From assembly GCA_900313475.1 (NCBI GenBank), contig OMRJ01000270.1:1-9590 (forward strand): a stretch of DNA of 9,590 nt, read 5' to 3'. Below are positions 1 through 6,969 of this stretch, one piece after another (positions within the stretch are counted from its first letter, which is position 1; each line of letters begins with the position of its first letter). Under the pieces are notes generated by a model, which was given only the letters and a program-made list of their open reading frames with translations, had not been told where the DNA came from and ran no database searches. Source of the stretch: an uncultured Eubacteriales bacterium (GTDB taxonomy: Bacteria > Bacillota > Clostridia > Oscillospirales > Acutalibacteraceae). The position numbers and the translations under genes are program-made.

Positions 1-1
1 G

Positions 2-1288
2 AGCGGCGATCTTGTTGCAAACGTATCAAGCGTTTCGTCGGGCGCTTGCGCGAGAGTGTACAACGACGGCATCTGGGGCTTTGCGTCCGAAAGCGGTATT
101 CACGCCGAATCGGCGGAACGGCTGCTGTCGAGCGCGCGCGAAAACGCAGAGCTGCTTGCTTCGAGAAAACCGAAGCATCTCGGCAGGATAGACAACGCCG
201 TGCCGTTTACCTATGAAACACCCAAAACATATCGCGATGCCGATCAGAAAACGCTTATAGATTTTGCGAAGGCGCTTGACGCGTATATCGGCGAAAAGTA
301 TCCGTCACTTGCGTCGCGCAGCATTTCGGCGAGAGCGGCGTGCATCGAAAAAACGCTTTACACCTCGGAGGGCGGATTCACTCATCAGCTTTTTCCGAGA
401 ACATATATAATAGCTGCCATGTCATCCGATACACCCGACGGCTCGACGGTCGAGCTTTTCGATGTGCTCGGCGGCGGTGCGGGAAGCTTTGATGCATATT
501 ATCATGCTCCCTCGGAGTTTTATGAGCAGATAGATTCTCTCTATGAGGAGCTTATGAAAAAACGCGAGGGTATATACGCCGAAGCGGGCGAGAGTACATG
601 TATAATAGATTCGTCCATATGCGGCATGGTCGCGCATGAAGCGGTCGGGCATACGGTTGAAGCCGATCTTGTTGCGGCGGGAAGCGTTGCGCTCACAAAT
701 CTCAACAACACGGTCGCGTCGCCGCTCATAAATCTTACCGATTTTGCGCACACCGCGTTCGGTGAAAAAGCGCCGCTCCCCGTATATGCCGATGATGAGG
801 GCACCGAGGCACGCGATGTGACGATTATAAAAGACGGCGTGCTTGTCGGTTATATGAACGATTTGATGAGCGCAAAGCATTTCGGTATGTCCCCCGCAGG
901 GAACGCGCGCGCGTTTGCCTATTCCGATGAGCCGCTCATAAGGATGCGCAACACGTGTATTCATCCCGGCACGGACAAGCTTGCCGACATGATAGCGTCG
1001 GTGGACAACGGCTATTATCTCACCCGGACACAGAACGGTCAGGCAGACACGACGGGCGAATTTATGTTCGGCATCACGATGGGATATGAAATTAAGAACG
1101 GCAGACTCGGCAGGGCGCTTCGCGACACCACGATTTCGGGCGTTGCGTTCAATATGCTCAAAACCGTTGATATGCTGTCCGATGCAGTTGCATGGGATTT
1201 TGCAGGCTATTGCGGCAAAAAGCAGCCGATGCCCGTTTCGATGGGCGGTCCCGCCATTCGCTGCAAGGTTAACATCGGCGGAAGATAA
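2..1288 (+). CDS. tldD: TldD, zinc metallopeptidase subunit (5' end missing)
   Basis: TldD is the catalytic subunit of the cytoplasmic TldD/TldE peptidase, which cuts linear or unfolded peptides; in E. coli it matures microcin B17 and degrades CcdA (family knowledge). The frame is open from base 2, so the gene begins left of the window; 428 residues are visible and roughly 30-50 are missing compared with usual TldD lengths. The first visible residues end in ARVYNDGIWGFAS, the conserved N-domain strand, so the GTG at 56 is an internal valine and not the start. The zinc motif HEAVGH (HExxxH) is encoded at 635-652. Near the C-terminus YCGKKQPMPVSMGGPA carries the conserved Cys expected to be the third zinc ligand. 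The stop TAA (1286-1288) overlaps the ribosome binding site of tldE, 13 nt before its ATG, so the two genes form an operon. No defect is visible; the subunit appears active. Confidence 0.95.
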   Translation, partial: SGDLVANVSSVSSGACARVYNDGIWGFASESGIHAESAERLLSSARENAELLASRKPKHLGRIDNAVPFTYETPKTYRDADQKTLIDFAKALDAYIGEKYPSLASRSISARAACIEKTLYTSEGGFTHQLFPRTYIIAAMSSDTPDGSTVELFDVLGGGAGSFDAYYHAPSEFYEQIDSLYEELMKKREGIYAEAGESTCIIDSSICGMVAHEAVGHTVEADLVAAGSVALTNLNNTVASPLINLTDFAHTAFGEKAPLPVYADDEGTEARDVTIIKDGVLVGYMNDLMSAKHFGMSPAGNARAFAYSDEPLIRMRNTCIHPGTDKLADMIASVDNGYYLTRTQNGQADTTGEFMFGITMGYEIKNGRLGRALRDTTISGVAFNMLKTVDMLSDAVAWDFAGYCGKKQPMPVSMGGPAIRCKVNIGGR

Positions 1289-1293
1289 GGAGG
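1287..1293 (+). promoter_or_regulatory. Ribosome binding site of tldE
   Basis: AAGGAGG lies 8 nt before the ATG at 1302 and overlaps the tldD stop codon. It fixes the tldE start at 1302 and argues against any longer reading that begins inside tldD. Confidence 0.85.
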
Positions 1294-1301
1294 CAGCCAT
1301 C

Positions 1302-2600
1302 ATGGAAAAACTGAAAAAGGCGGCGGAATATGCCGTTTCGGCTCTGCTCGGCGCCGGCGCAGACAAGGCGCAGGTCAGCGTTTCAAGCGGTGACAGCGAG
1401 GAATTTAACGTTGATGCGGGCGAGTTTTCGCTTATACGCAGCGTGTTTTCCTCCGGTATCTCCGTCAAAGCGATAAAGGACGGCAAAAAAGGAACAGCCG
1501 CCGTAAACAGACTCGATAAAGAGAGTATAGACGAGGCGGTAAGAGAGTGCATGGAGTCGGCGACCGCAGGTGTCCCCGATGACGCGGTGACGGTTGCGGA
1601 AAAAGAGATAAACACGGATTTTGTCTCAGGCACGCTCACCCCCGACAAGGGCGCGTTCTTTGATTCTCTTATCCGTTTTACGGAGGATATAAAGCGCGAG
1701 TTTCCGCAGATAATGGTGGAACAGCTTATAGCGACCTACGGTCACGGCAAGTGTGTCACCGCCAATTCAAACGGCGTGCTTTTTACGGAGGAGGACGGAA
1801 ATTATTCCGTCAGCGTGATGTATTCCGCTCATGACGGCGAACGCGCGACATCGTTTAACAGCTTCGGCTTCGATTTTCTCGACCCGAACACCGATATTAT
1901 GAACACAGGCATTCCGCGCACCATGTTCAGCCGCGCGGTAAAGGAGCTTGACGCAGTCCCGTTCGACGGTAAGTTCTGCGGCACCGCGGTTTTTTCTCCG
2001 CTGTGTCTTTCGGATTTTATCTCGATAATCGAAGGCTCGTTTGCGGGCGACTATGCGCTTATAGAGGGTATTTCCCCGTGGAAGGACAAGCTCGGCCTGC
2101 CCGTTGCGAACGACTGCTTCACACTGTCGGTTATCCCGAATGACGACAGAATTGTGTGCGGCGAAAAGGTGACAGCAGACGGCTACCGCTCCGAGAATTT
2201 CGATGTTATCAAAAACGGCGTGCTCAACAGCTTCTGCCTGTCGGAATACGGCGCAAGAAAAACAGGACTCGCACGTGCAAAAAGCACTTCGGGCTGCATA
2301 GCCGTCGCGCCCGGAAAAGAGAGCTTTGCCGATATGCTCAAAAAAATCGACAGGGGCATTCTCGTCTGCCGTTTTTCGGGCGGCGAGCCTGCAAACAACG
2401 GCGATTTTTCGGGCGTTGCGAAAAACAGCTTTCTCATTGAAAACGGCAAGCTGACCGACGCGCTGACCGAGACGATGATAAGCGGCAACTTCGCCGATAT
2501 GCTTATGCACATCGAGGCGATAAGCGCCGACACCGTGTCGGACGGTTCATCCGTCCTGCCGTATGTTGCATTCGGTAATGTGACTGTGTCGGGCAAGTAG
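1302..2600 (+). CDS. tldE: TldE/PmbA, non-catalytic partner of TldD
   Basis: TldE (PmbA) pairs with TldD in a heterodimer; it has the same fold but lost the zinc site and helps form the peptide-binding chamber. The predicted protein has 432 residues, close to the family's usual 440-450. It has no HExxxH motif, as expected for TldE. The family signature lies near the C-terminus: a SGGEPANNGDFSGVAKNSF stretch followed by ENGKLTDALTETMISGNF and MLMHIEAIS. The start ATG 1302 (MEKLKKAAEYAV) is chosen because AAGGAGG precedes it and family members begin with this helix. The reading frame stays open upstream into tldD, but that part overlaps the conserved tldD C-terminus in another frame. It is co-transcribed with tldD. 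A lone TldE without TldD would be surprising, and here the pair is intact. Confidence 0.95.
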   Translation: MEKLKKAAEYAVSALLGAGADKAQVSVSSGDSEEFNVDAGEFSLIRSVFSSGISVKAIKDGKKGTAAVNRLDKESIDEAVRECMESATAGVPDDAVTVAEKEINTDFVSGTLTPDKGAFFDSLIRFTEDIKREFPQIMVEQLIATYGHGKCVTANSNGVLFTEEDGNYSVSVMYSAHDGERATSFNSFGFDFLDPNTDIMNTGIPRTMFSRAVKELDAVPFDGKFCGTAVFSPLCLSDFISIIEGSFAGDYALIEGISPWKDKLGLPVANDCFTLSVIPNDDRIVCGEKVTADGYRSENFDVIKNGVLNSFCLSEYGARKTGLARAKSTSGCIAVAPGKESFADMLKKIDRGILVCRFSGGEPANNGDFSGVAKNSFLIENGKLTDALTETMISGNFADMLMHIEAISADTVSDGSSVLPYVAFGNVTVSGK

Positions 2601-2632
2601 TGCAAGAAGCACACTGTATATGTATATTTTAC

Positions 2633-2650
2633 GCGGCTTTGAGAAGCCGC
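2633..2650 (+). terminator. Hairpin after tldE, possible weak terminator
   Basis: GCGGCTT (2633-2639), loop TGAG, AAGCCGC (2644-2650) form a perfect 7-bp stem in the 112-nt spacer between tldE and lon. Only ATTT follows on the plus strand, so it lacks a proper U-tract. It may attenuate tldDE read-through into lon or act as a weak terminator. No convincing lon promoter is visible in the spacer: TATATTTTA-like bases lie just before the hairpin, without a clear -35. Confidence 0.4.
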
Positions 2651-2712
2651 ATTTCACGGCGTGATATCAGCAAATTTAACTGCGCGGCACAGCTGCGCTC
2701 TATGGGGTTTAT

Positions 2713-5040
2713 ATGGAAACAAAAATTACCACCGTGCCATTGGTGGCGCTTCGCGGTCCCGTGCTTTTTCCGGGCATGACACTGCATTTTGATATAGGAA
2801 GAAAAAAATCGGCAAAAGCCGTAAAAAAAGCTGCCGAAAAGGGCGAGGAGGTTTTCTTCGTCGCGCAGCGTGACATAACAAAGGAGGATCCGTCGCTTGA
2901 CGATCTCTATCCCGTCGGCGTGCTCGGCACAGTCCGGCAGATTATTCATCTGCCCGACGCCGGCAACATAATAAGAGTGGTCGTTGACGGTATGCGCCGT
3001 GCGTCTCTGCGCGAAATCACGCGTACATCGCCGTATTTTGAAGCTTCGGTGTCGGTGCTGGAGGACGTTTATCTGCTGCCGCGCGATGCGGGCGATCCCA
3101 CGGTCTATGCGGAAGCCGCCGTTTCGCGCCTGAAAAGCTTTTTTCACCGCTACTGCGAGGAATCCGGCAACATTCCGCCCGATGTCCGTGAGCATGCCTA
3201 CGTAATGGGCAATCCCGGTGAGCTTGCCGACTTTATCGCTTCAAACGTAATGTTTTCGGTTGAAGCAAAGGAAGACGTTCTGTGCGAATCCGATGTATTT
3301 CTGCGCATAGCCCGTCTGTGTGTGCTGCTTGCGCGCGAGACGCAGATTGTGCATGTGGAGAACGAGATAGAATATAAGGTTCAGAATCAGATGGACGCAA
3401 ATCAGCGGGAATACTATCTCCGCGAGGAGATAAAGGCTATAAACGAGGAGTTGGGCGAGAGCGACGACGATTCGGAGCTGCTTGCGAAAAAGATTGCGCA
3501 GTCAGGATGGCAGGACGAGGAGAAGGAAAAGCTCAACACCGAGCTTGACAGGTACAAACGTCTTACGCCTTCATCGCCCGATGCCGCCGTTATACGTTCG
3601 TATATCGAAAAATGCCTTGAGATTCCCGTCGGGAAGTTTACAAAAGAGAAAAAGAATCTCCGCACCGCCGAAAGAGTTCTCGACAGGGATCACTACGGTC
3701 TTAAAGAGGTAAAAAAGAGAATAATCGAGATGATAGCGGCACTCATTGTGTCGCCCGATATCAAAGGGCAGATAATTTGCCTTGCGGGACCTCCCGGCGT
3801 CGGCAAGACCTCGGTTGCGCGTTCCGTTGCGGCTGCCACGGGCAGAAACTACACACGCATTTCGCTCGGAGGCGTCAGAGACGAAGCGGAGATAAGAGGT
3901 CATCGGCGTACATACATCGGTGCGATGCCCGGACGCATAATCAGCGCGCTCATTGACGCAAAAAGTCAGAACCCTCTCATTCTGCTCGACGAAGTCGACA
4001 AGCTCGGCTCCGATATTAAGGGCGATCCCGCGTCGGCGCTTCTGGAGGTGCTCGACTCCGAACAGAATTTTGCGTTCAGAGATCACTATATAGATATGCC
4101 TGTGGATTTGAGCCGTGTGCTTTTCATTACAACGGCAAACGATAAATATGCCATTCCCGACGCGCTTCGCGACAGAATGGAGATAATAGATATCCCCGGC
4201 TATACATTTGAGGAAAAAATGCACATAGCAAAGCGTCATCTTCTGCCGAAGCAGATGAAGGAACACGGCATCACAAAAGAAAAGCTTGCAATTACCGACA
4301 AGGCGATGAAGCTCATAATAGACGGCTATACGCGCGAGGCGGGTGTGCGCCTGCTGGAACGCAAAATAGCGGCTGTCTGCCGCCGTGAAACGGTTCGCCT
4401 TGCCGAGGGAAACGAAGAAAAGCTTACGGTGGATGCCGAAAACGTCACCGACATTCTCGGCACGGTGAAATTCCGTCCCGACGACGTGAAGCGCAAAGAC
4501 AGTGTCGGGCTTGTGAACGGGCTTGCATGGACGGCTGCGGGCGGTGAGATGCTTGAGGTAGAAGCTGCGGTGCTTGCAGGCACGGGCAAAACGGAGCTGA
4601 CCGGTTCACTCGGCGATGTGATGAAGGAATCCGCGCGCGCGGCAATAAGCTTTATAAGAAGCCGCACCGACACTTACGGTATAGACCCCGATTTCTATAA
4701 AAACAAAGATATTCACATTCATTTTCCCGAGGGGGCGGTTCCCAAAGACGGACCGAGTGCGGGCATCACCGTTACCACGGCTCTCGTGTCGGCGCTGACA
4801 GGCAAAAAGGTGAGAGGCGACGTTGCGATGACGGGCGAAATCACGCTTCGCGGCAGAGTGCTGCCGATAGGCGGACTGCGCGAAAAGAGTATGGCTGCTT
4901 ACCGCGAGGGTATTAAGACCGTTTATATTCCGTATGCGAACGAGCCTGACCTTGAAGAAGTCGACGAAGCCGTTAAGAAAAAGGTTTCGTTTGTACCCGT
5001 CCGCTATGCCGATGAGGTGATAAACAGCGTGCTTGTGTGA
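2713..5040 (+). CDS. lon: ATP-dependent Lon protease
   Basis: Lon is the cytoplasmic hexameric AAA+ serine protease that degrades misfolded and regulatory proteins. The 775-residue length matches bacterial LonA (784 in E. coli). In order: N-terminal substrate-binding domain opening with TVPLVALRGPVLFPGM; a coiled-coil linker around residues 210-260 (NQMDANQREYYLREEIKAI); the AAA+ module with Walker A GPPGVGKT at residues 359-366, Walker B LILLDEVDKL, and the GGVRDEAEIRGHRRTYIGAM stretch; then the C-terminal protease domain with catalytic Ser682 in KDGPSAG and Lys725 in GGLREKSMAA, 43 residues apart as in E. coli (679/722). All key residues are present and no transmembrane segment is seen, so this is LonA and not LonB. 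The start ATG 2713 has only a weak GGGG ribosome binding site (2704-2707), but the protein begins exactly where LonA does. engB follows immediately. Confidence 0.97.
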   Translation: METKITTVPLVALRGPVLFPGMTLHFDIGRKKSAKAVKKAAEKGEEVFFVAQRDITKEDPSLDDLYPVGVLGTVRQIIHLPDAGNIIRVVVDGMRRASLREITRTSPYFEASVSVLEDVYLLPRDAGDPTVYAEAAVSRLKSFFHRYCEESGNIPPDVREHAYVMGNPGELADFIASNVMFSVEAKEDVLCESDVFLRIARLCVLLARETQIVHVENEIEYKVQNQMDANQREYYLREEIKAINEELGESDDDSELLAKKIAQSGWQDEEKEKLNTELDRYKRLTPSSPDAAVIRSYIEKCLEIPVGKFTKEKKNLRTAERVLDRDHYGLKEVKKRIIEMIAALIVSPDIKGQIICLAGPPGVGKTSVARSVAAATGRNYTRISLGGVRDEAEIRGHRRTYIGAMPGRIISALIDAKSQNPLILLDEVDKLGSDIKGDPASALLEVLDSEQNFAFRDHYIDMPVDLSRVLFITTANDKYAIPDALRDRMEIIDIPGYTFEEKMHIAKRHLLPKQMKEHGITKEKLAITDKAMKLIIDGYTREAGVRLLERKIAAVCRRETVRLAEGNEEKLTVDAENVTDILGTVKFRPDDVKRKDSVGLVNGLAWTAAGGEMLEVEAAVLAGTGKTELTGSLGDVMKESARAAISFIRSRTDTYGIDPDFYKNKDIHIHFPEGAVPKDGPSAGITVTTALVSALTGKKVRGDVAMTGEITLRGRVLPIGGLREKSMAAYREGIKTVYIPYANEPDLEEVDEAVKKKVSFVPVRYADEVINSVLV

Positions 5041-5045
5041 GGAGG
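5039..5045 (+). promoter_or_regulatory. Ribosome binding site of engB, overlapping lon stop
   Basis: GAGGAGG starts in the lon stop TGA (5038-5040) and ends 5 nt before ATG 5051. It fixes the engB start at 5051 and suggests translational coupling with lon. Confidence 0.85.
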
Positions 5046-5050
5046 ACGAA

Positions 5051-5644
5051 ATGAACGTAAACAATGTGAAATTTGAAGCGTCGTTCGGGCGTTCCTCACA
5101 GCTTCCCGTGTCGGACATGCCCGAATTCGTGTTTGCGGGCAAATCGAATGTCGGCAAATCATCGCTTATCAATAAGCTTTTTAACCGTAAAAGCCTTGCC
5201 CGCGTCAGCTCCGTTCCGGGAAAAACAACAACAGTAAACTTTTTTACGCTTGACGGCGTTCGGTTCGCCGATCTTCCCGGATACGGCTACGCCAAGCGCT
5301 CCGCTTCGGAAATAGAGCGCTGGAGTGAGCTTATGGAGGGGTATTTTTCGAGCGGCAGAGATATAAGACTTGTCATTCAGCTTCTCGACATGCGCCATCC
5401 GCCGACTGCCGACGACGGTACGATGCTCGGCTTTCTGTCCGACGCGGGATACCGCTTTGTATGTGTGCTCACAAAGTGTGATAAACTGAAAAAAAACGAG
5501 CGTGAGGAAGCGCGCCGACGCTTTGCCTCCGACGAGCGGCTGAAAAAAGCCGTCGGAGTGATTGAGTGTTCCGCAGCCACGGGCGAAGGGATAGCCGGAC
5601 TTAAGGAGCTTATAGAAAAAATAATTACAGAAGAAGAAACCTGA
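5051..5644 (+). CDS. engB: EngB/YsxC, ribosome-assembly GTPase
   Basis: EngB (YihA/YsxC) is a small TRAFAC-class GTPase needed for assembly of the large ribosomal subunit; it is essential in several Firmicutes (family knowledge). The 197-residue protein carries all G motifs: G1 GKSNVGKS at residues 30-37, G2 threonines in PGKTTTVNFF (56-65), G3 DLPGYGYA (74-81) with the EngB-typical GYGYA, G4 TKCD (141-144), and G5 SAATG (174-178). The start ATG 5051 sits 5 nt after GAGGAGG. A TTG at 5033 is in frame but lies inside lon and upstream of that site, so I do not use it. Ten bases separate the lon stop from this start, so lon and engB are one transcription unit, as in B. subtilis lonA-ysxC. Confidence 0.97.
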   Translation: MNVNNVKFEASFGRSSQLPVSDMPEFVFAGKSNVGKSSLINKLFNRKSLARVSSVPGKTTTVNFFTLDGVRFADLPGYGYAKRSASEIERWSELMEGYFSSGRDIRLVIQLLDMRHPPTADDGTMLGFLSDAGYRFVCVLTKCDKLKKNEREEARRRFASDERLKKAVGVIECSAATGEGIAGLKELIEKIITEEET

Positions 5645-5646
5645 TT

Positions 5647-5681
5647 CCGAAAAAGTGTATATAATCACGTTTTCCGTTTTT
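5647..5681 (+). terminator. Imperfect hairpin with T-tract after engB
   Basis: Bases 5647-5657 pair with 5666-5676 (nine pairs, with a C-C and an A-G mismatch) around an 8-nt loop. TTTTT follows at 5677-5681. This could end the lon-engB transcript. The loop itself reads TATATAAT, so a -10 element (TATAAT 5660-5665) for yraN is an alternative reading, but I find no -35 at the right distance. Confidence 0.35.
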
Positions 5682-5763
5682 ATTGTACGGTTTGCGGTGA
5701 AAGACCCGTGCCGAGAAACTGTTCCCGCAAAAAACGCTTCAGGAGAAAAAAGGGGGAGTACAC

Positions 5764-6141
5764 ATGCCGATGGCGCCGCATGCGCGGCTCGGATGCCGCG
5801 GCGAACAGCTGACGGTCAGATTTTTGCGTAGAAAAGGGTATAAAATAATTACCGTGAACTTTGCAACATCAGCGGGTGAAACGGATATAGTTGCGCGCGC
5901 AAAGGACGGTACACTCTGTTTCGTTGAGGTGAAAACGCGTGCCGAGGGCGGCATGTTCCCGCCTGCCGAGGCGGTCGACGCCGAAAAACAAAAGCGCCTG
6001 ATATCAAACGCCTACCGTTTTTTGTCGGCAATGCACGAAGACGCGGACAGTGTAAAGCGGCGTTTTGATATCGCGGAGGTTACCGCCCGAAGTATTTTCG
6101 ACGCCGAAATAAATTATATCAAAGATGCTTTTACGGAATAA
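5764..6141 (+). CDS. YraN / UPF0102 family putative nuclease
   Basis: This 125-residue protein belongs to the YraN (UPF0102) family, usual length about 120. The family has a predicted PD-(D/E)XK nuclease fold and is related to Holliday-junction resolvases; its biological role is not established. Visible motifs: GEQLTVRFLRRKGY (residues 13-26), which matches the GExxAxxxLxxxGY opening; VNF then GETD (38-41), matching GExDLI; and FVEVKTR (53-59), giving the acidic-x-Lys pair E55-x-K57 with D41. The C-terminal part has AVDAEKQKRLI (70-80), the usual VxxxKxxRL helix. The start ATG 5764 has a GGGGGAG site 5 nt upstream. It stands 119 nt from engB, so it may be transcribed separately. In other Firmicutes the gene often sits near rnhB, which is not seen here. 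I leave the symbol blank because naming varies. Confidence 0.9.
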   Translation: MPMAPHARLGCRGEQLTVRFLRRKGYKIITVNFATSAGETDIVARAKDGTLCFVEVKTRAEGGMFPPAEAVDAEKQKRLISNAYRFLSAMHEDADSVKRRFDIAEVTARSIFDAEINYIKDAFTE

Positions 6142-6162
6142 CTTTTGCCGTTTTTTTATTGC

Positions 6163-6197
6163 GTGACACCGCGCGGAAAAATCGAAAGCGGTATCAC
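6163..6197 (+). other. Imperfect hairpin between yraN and its terminator
   Basis: GTGACACCGC (6163-6172) and GCGGTATCAC (6188-6197) are inverted with one mismatch around a 15-nt loop. It lies just upstream of the strong terminator and may be a secondary pause or RNA-stability structure. No function is shown. Confidence 0.3.
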
Positions 6198-6204
6198 CGA
6201 AAAT

Positions 6205-6232
6205 AAAAGAACACCCGAAAGGGTGTTCTTTT
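6205..6232. terminator. Bidirectional intrinsic terminator
   Basis: AAAAGAACACCC (6205-6216), GAAA loop and GGGTGTTCTTTT (6221-6232) form a perfect 12-bp stem. Four T end the stem on the plus strand and, by symmetry, on the minus strand. It separates convergent yraN (+) from the small minus-strand gene ending at 6290. Confidence 0.9.
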
Positions 6233-6289
6233 AATACAGATCTGCGTTGAAAGGTTGCTTAGGCCTTTGTTGAAAAGCAAAGCGAAAAA

Positions 6290-6460
6290 TTATTCGCCGA
6301 CTTTTTCGGTTGTTGTGGTGGGATCTTCTTTTTTGCCGCCGAGACTGCTGAAAAGATCCTTGAGAATTTCAATAATCTGCTTGAGATAAACAATAAAAAC
6401 CTGGATGTAGCCGTAGTCGTGGTTTGCATCAATGTTTGTAGATGCAAGAGTTCTGAACAT
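6290..6460 (-). CDS. Small amphipathic protein A, unknown function (56 aa)
   Basis: I do not recognise this gene. The start is ATG at 6460, with GAGGTG 6 nt upstream; an in-frame upstream extension to 6556 would run through the promoter-like sequence and is not used. The 56-residue product has a polar N-terminus with NHDYGY (residues 13-18), then a helix at about 19-40 in which I/V/F/L/Y fall every three to four residues (19, 22/23, 26, 29/30, 33, 36/37, 40), and a hydrophilic tail GGKKEDPTTTTEKVGE. It has no cysteine and a net charge of about -2. No cleavable signal peptide is evident: the hydrophobic run IQVFIVYLKQII is broken by Lys and lies too far in. It has its own promoter-like sequence and ends at the bidirectional terminator. 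The DYG motif and the leader resemble the 58-aa gene at 6725-6901, which suggests shared ancestry. Confidence 0.65.
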   Translation of the reverse strand: MFRTLASTNIDANHDYGYIQVFIVYLKQIIEILKDLFSSLGGKKEDPTTTTEKVGE

Positions 6461-6466
6461 GTTTTT

Positions 6467-6472
6467 CACCTC
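6467..6472 (-). promoter_or_regulatory. Ribosome binding site of small protein A
   Basis: GAGGTG on the minus strand, 6 nt before ATG 6460. It decides the start over the upstream in-frame ATG codons, none of which has such a site. Confidence 0.7.
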
Positions 6473-6506
6473 GTGATTGTTGATTACGTTTTTGTTACGC
6501 ATTATC

Positions 6507-6535
6507 ATATTACCATAATCGGAACGTGATTGCAA
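6507..6535 (-). promoter_or_regulatory. Promoter of small protein A
   Basis: On the minus strand TTGCAA (6530-6535) is followed after 17 nt by TAATAT (6507-6512), which is preceded by TGG, an extended -10 feature. The -35 hexamer and spacing are the same as in the promoter of the 62-aa gene at 6971-7159. Confidence 0.55.
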
Positions 6536-6592
6536 GAGTTTTTCTTTGTTTTTCAATTCTGTTCACACTTTAAACGGAAAATTGTTAAAATT

Positions 6593-6614
6593 GACGAAAT
6601 TGTGTTATTTCGTC
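6593..6614 (-). other. Perfect 8-bp inverted repeat upstream of small protein A
   Basis: GACGAAAT (6593-6600), loop TGTGTT and ATTTCGTC (6607-6614). On the minus strand AATTTTAA follows, so it could be a second, weak terminator behind the 58-aa gene, or an operator about 60 nt upstream of the promoter of the 56-aa gene. The sequence does not choose between these. Confidence 0.4.
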
Positions 6615-6668
6615 GCCGTAAAAAGAAATCAAACCTTTTTCATAAAAAACGTAATCGGACAAAGAAAT

Positions 6669-6695
6669 ACCGACGGGCGATGCCGTCGGTTTTTT
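6669..6695. terminator. Terminator after small protein B
   Basis: ACCGACGG (6669-6676) pairs perfectly with CCGTCGGT (6683-6690) around a 6-nt loop. The plus strand continues with TTTTTC (6691-6695 and the final stem T), a good U-tract. The minus strand continues with ATTTCTTTG, a poorer one. In context it ends minus-strand transcripts of the gene stopping at 6725. Confidence 0.7.
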
Positions 6696-6724
6696 CTTAC
6701 ATTTCTGCACAGAAAGAAAGCAAA

Positions 6725-6901
6725 TTATGCTCCGGTAGTAGAATCACCGGCATTGTCATCTTTTTTGTTAAAAATGCCTTTTAAGAAATCCATTACCTTT
6801 TTGATAAGATCCGTAATAAAAGCAGTAAATTTCTTGATTGTTTCAATAACGTCACCGTATTCGCCGTAGTCGGGAGCGGTGGGAGCTGTTGTGGGTTCCA
6901 T
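6725..6901 (-). CDS. Small amphipathic protein B, unknown function (58 aa)
   Basis: I do not recognise this gene. The start ATG 6901 has GGAGGTG 8 nt upstream, the best ribosome binding site of the cassette; an in-frame upstream Met at 6931 lies before that site. The 58-residue product has an N-terminus rich in Pro/Thr (MEPTTAPTAP), then DYGEYGD (residues 11-17), then a helix from 18 to about 44 with a strict 3-4 spacing of V/I/F/L/M (18/19, 22, 25, 28/29, 32/33, 36/37, 39/40, 43/44) and Lys pairs on the polar face, and a hydrophilic tail NKKDDNAGDSTTGA. It has no cysteine and a net charge of about -3. The core FITDLIKKVMDFL aligns without gaps to WVTEFINTVKEFF in the neighbour at 6971-7159. 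It has its own promoter and a terminator behind it. Confidence 0.7.
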   Translation of the reverse strand: MEPTTAPTAPDYGEYGDVIETIKKFTAFITDLIKKVMDFLKGIFNKKDDNAGDSTTGA

Positions 6902-6909
6902 GTCTGTTT

Positions 6910-6916
6910 CACCTCC
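6910..6916 (-). promoter_or_regulatory. Ribosome binding site of small protein B
   Basis: GGAGGTG on the minus strand, 8 nt before ATG 6901. It lies in a stretch nearly identical to the leader of the 56-aa gene. Confidence 0.75.
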
Positions 6917-6929
6917 GTGACTGTATTTC

Positions 6930-6947
6930 AAAAAAGCACTGTTGTGC
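6930..6947 (-). terminator. Short hairpin with T6 between small genes C and B
   Basis: On the minus strand GCAC, loop AACA, GTGC, then TTTTTT (A6 at 6930-6935 on the plus strand). The stem is only 4 bp, so it is at best a leaky terminator. A second inverted repeat, CCGTTTT/AAAACGG (6947-6953 and 6962-6968, 8-nt loop), sits just before it. Together they may reduce read-through from the 62-aa gene into the 58-aa gene. Confidence 0.35.
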
Positions 6948-6969
6948 CGTTTTGCGTAATAAAAACGGG

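Noticed and set aside
1086..1301. 5' extension of tldE into tldD
   Set aside because: The extension overlaps the conserved tldD C-terminus in another frame and does not resemble TldE. AAGGAGG marks the start at 1302.
422..1648. Long minus-strand open frame (about 408 codons) across tldD/tldE
   Set aside because: It is antisense to conserved TldD and TldE motifs, has no family match in its translation, and reflects codon bias of the real genes. The same holds for the minus-strand frames at 1767-2510, 3571-4266 and 4606-5172.
6334..6340. Double-glycine export cleavage site in small protein A (SSLGG)
   Set aside because: The GG is at residues 41-42 of 56, after the helix, and would release only a 14-residue hydrophilic tail. 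The usual leader consensus at the N-terminus is absent, and no peptidase-containing transporter is nearby.
6461..6556. N-terminal extension of small protein A to 6556
   Set aside because: It would include the TTGCAA-N17-TAATAT promoter-like sequence and ignores the GAGGTG site in front of ATG 6460.
6530..6869. Plus-strand frames opposite small gene B (6530-6784 and 6546-6869)
   Set aside because: They run through the terminator hairpin at 6669-6690, lack ribosome binding sites, and have basic, low-complexity translations that mirror the minus-strand gene.
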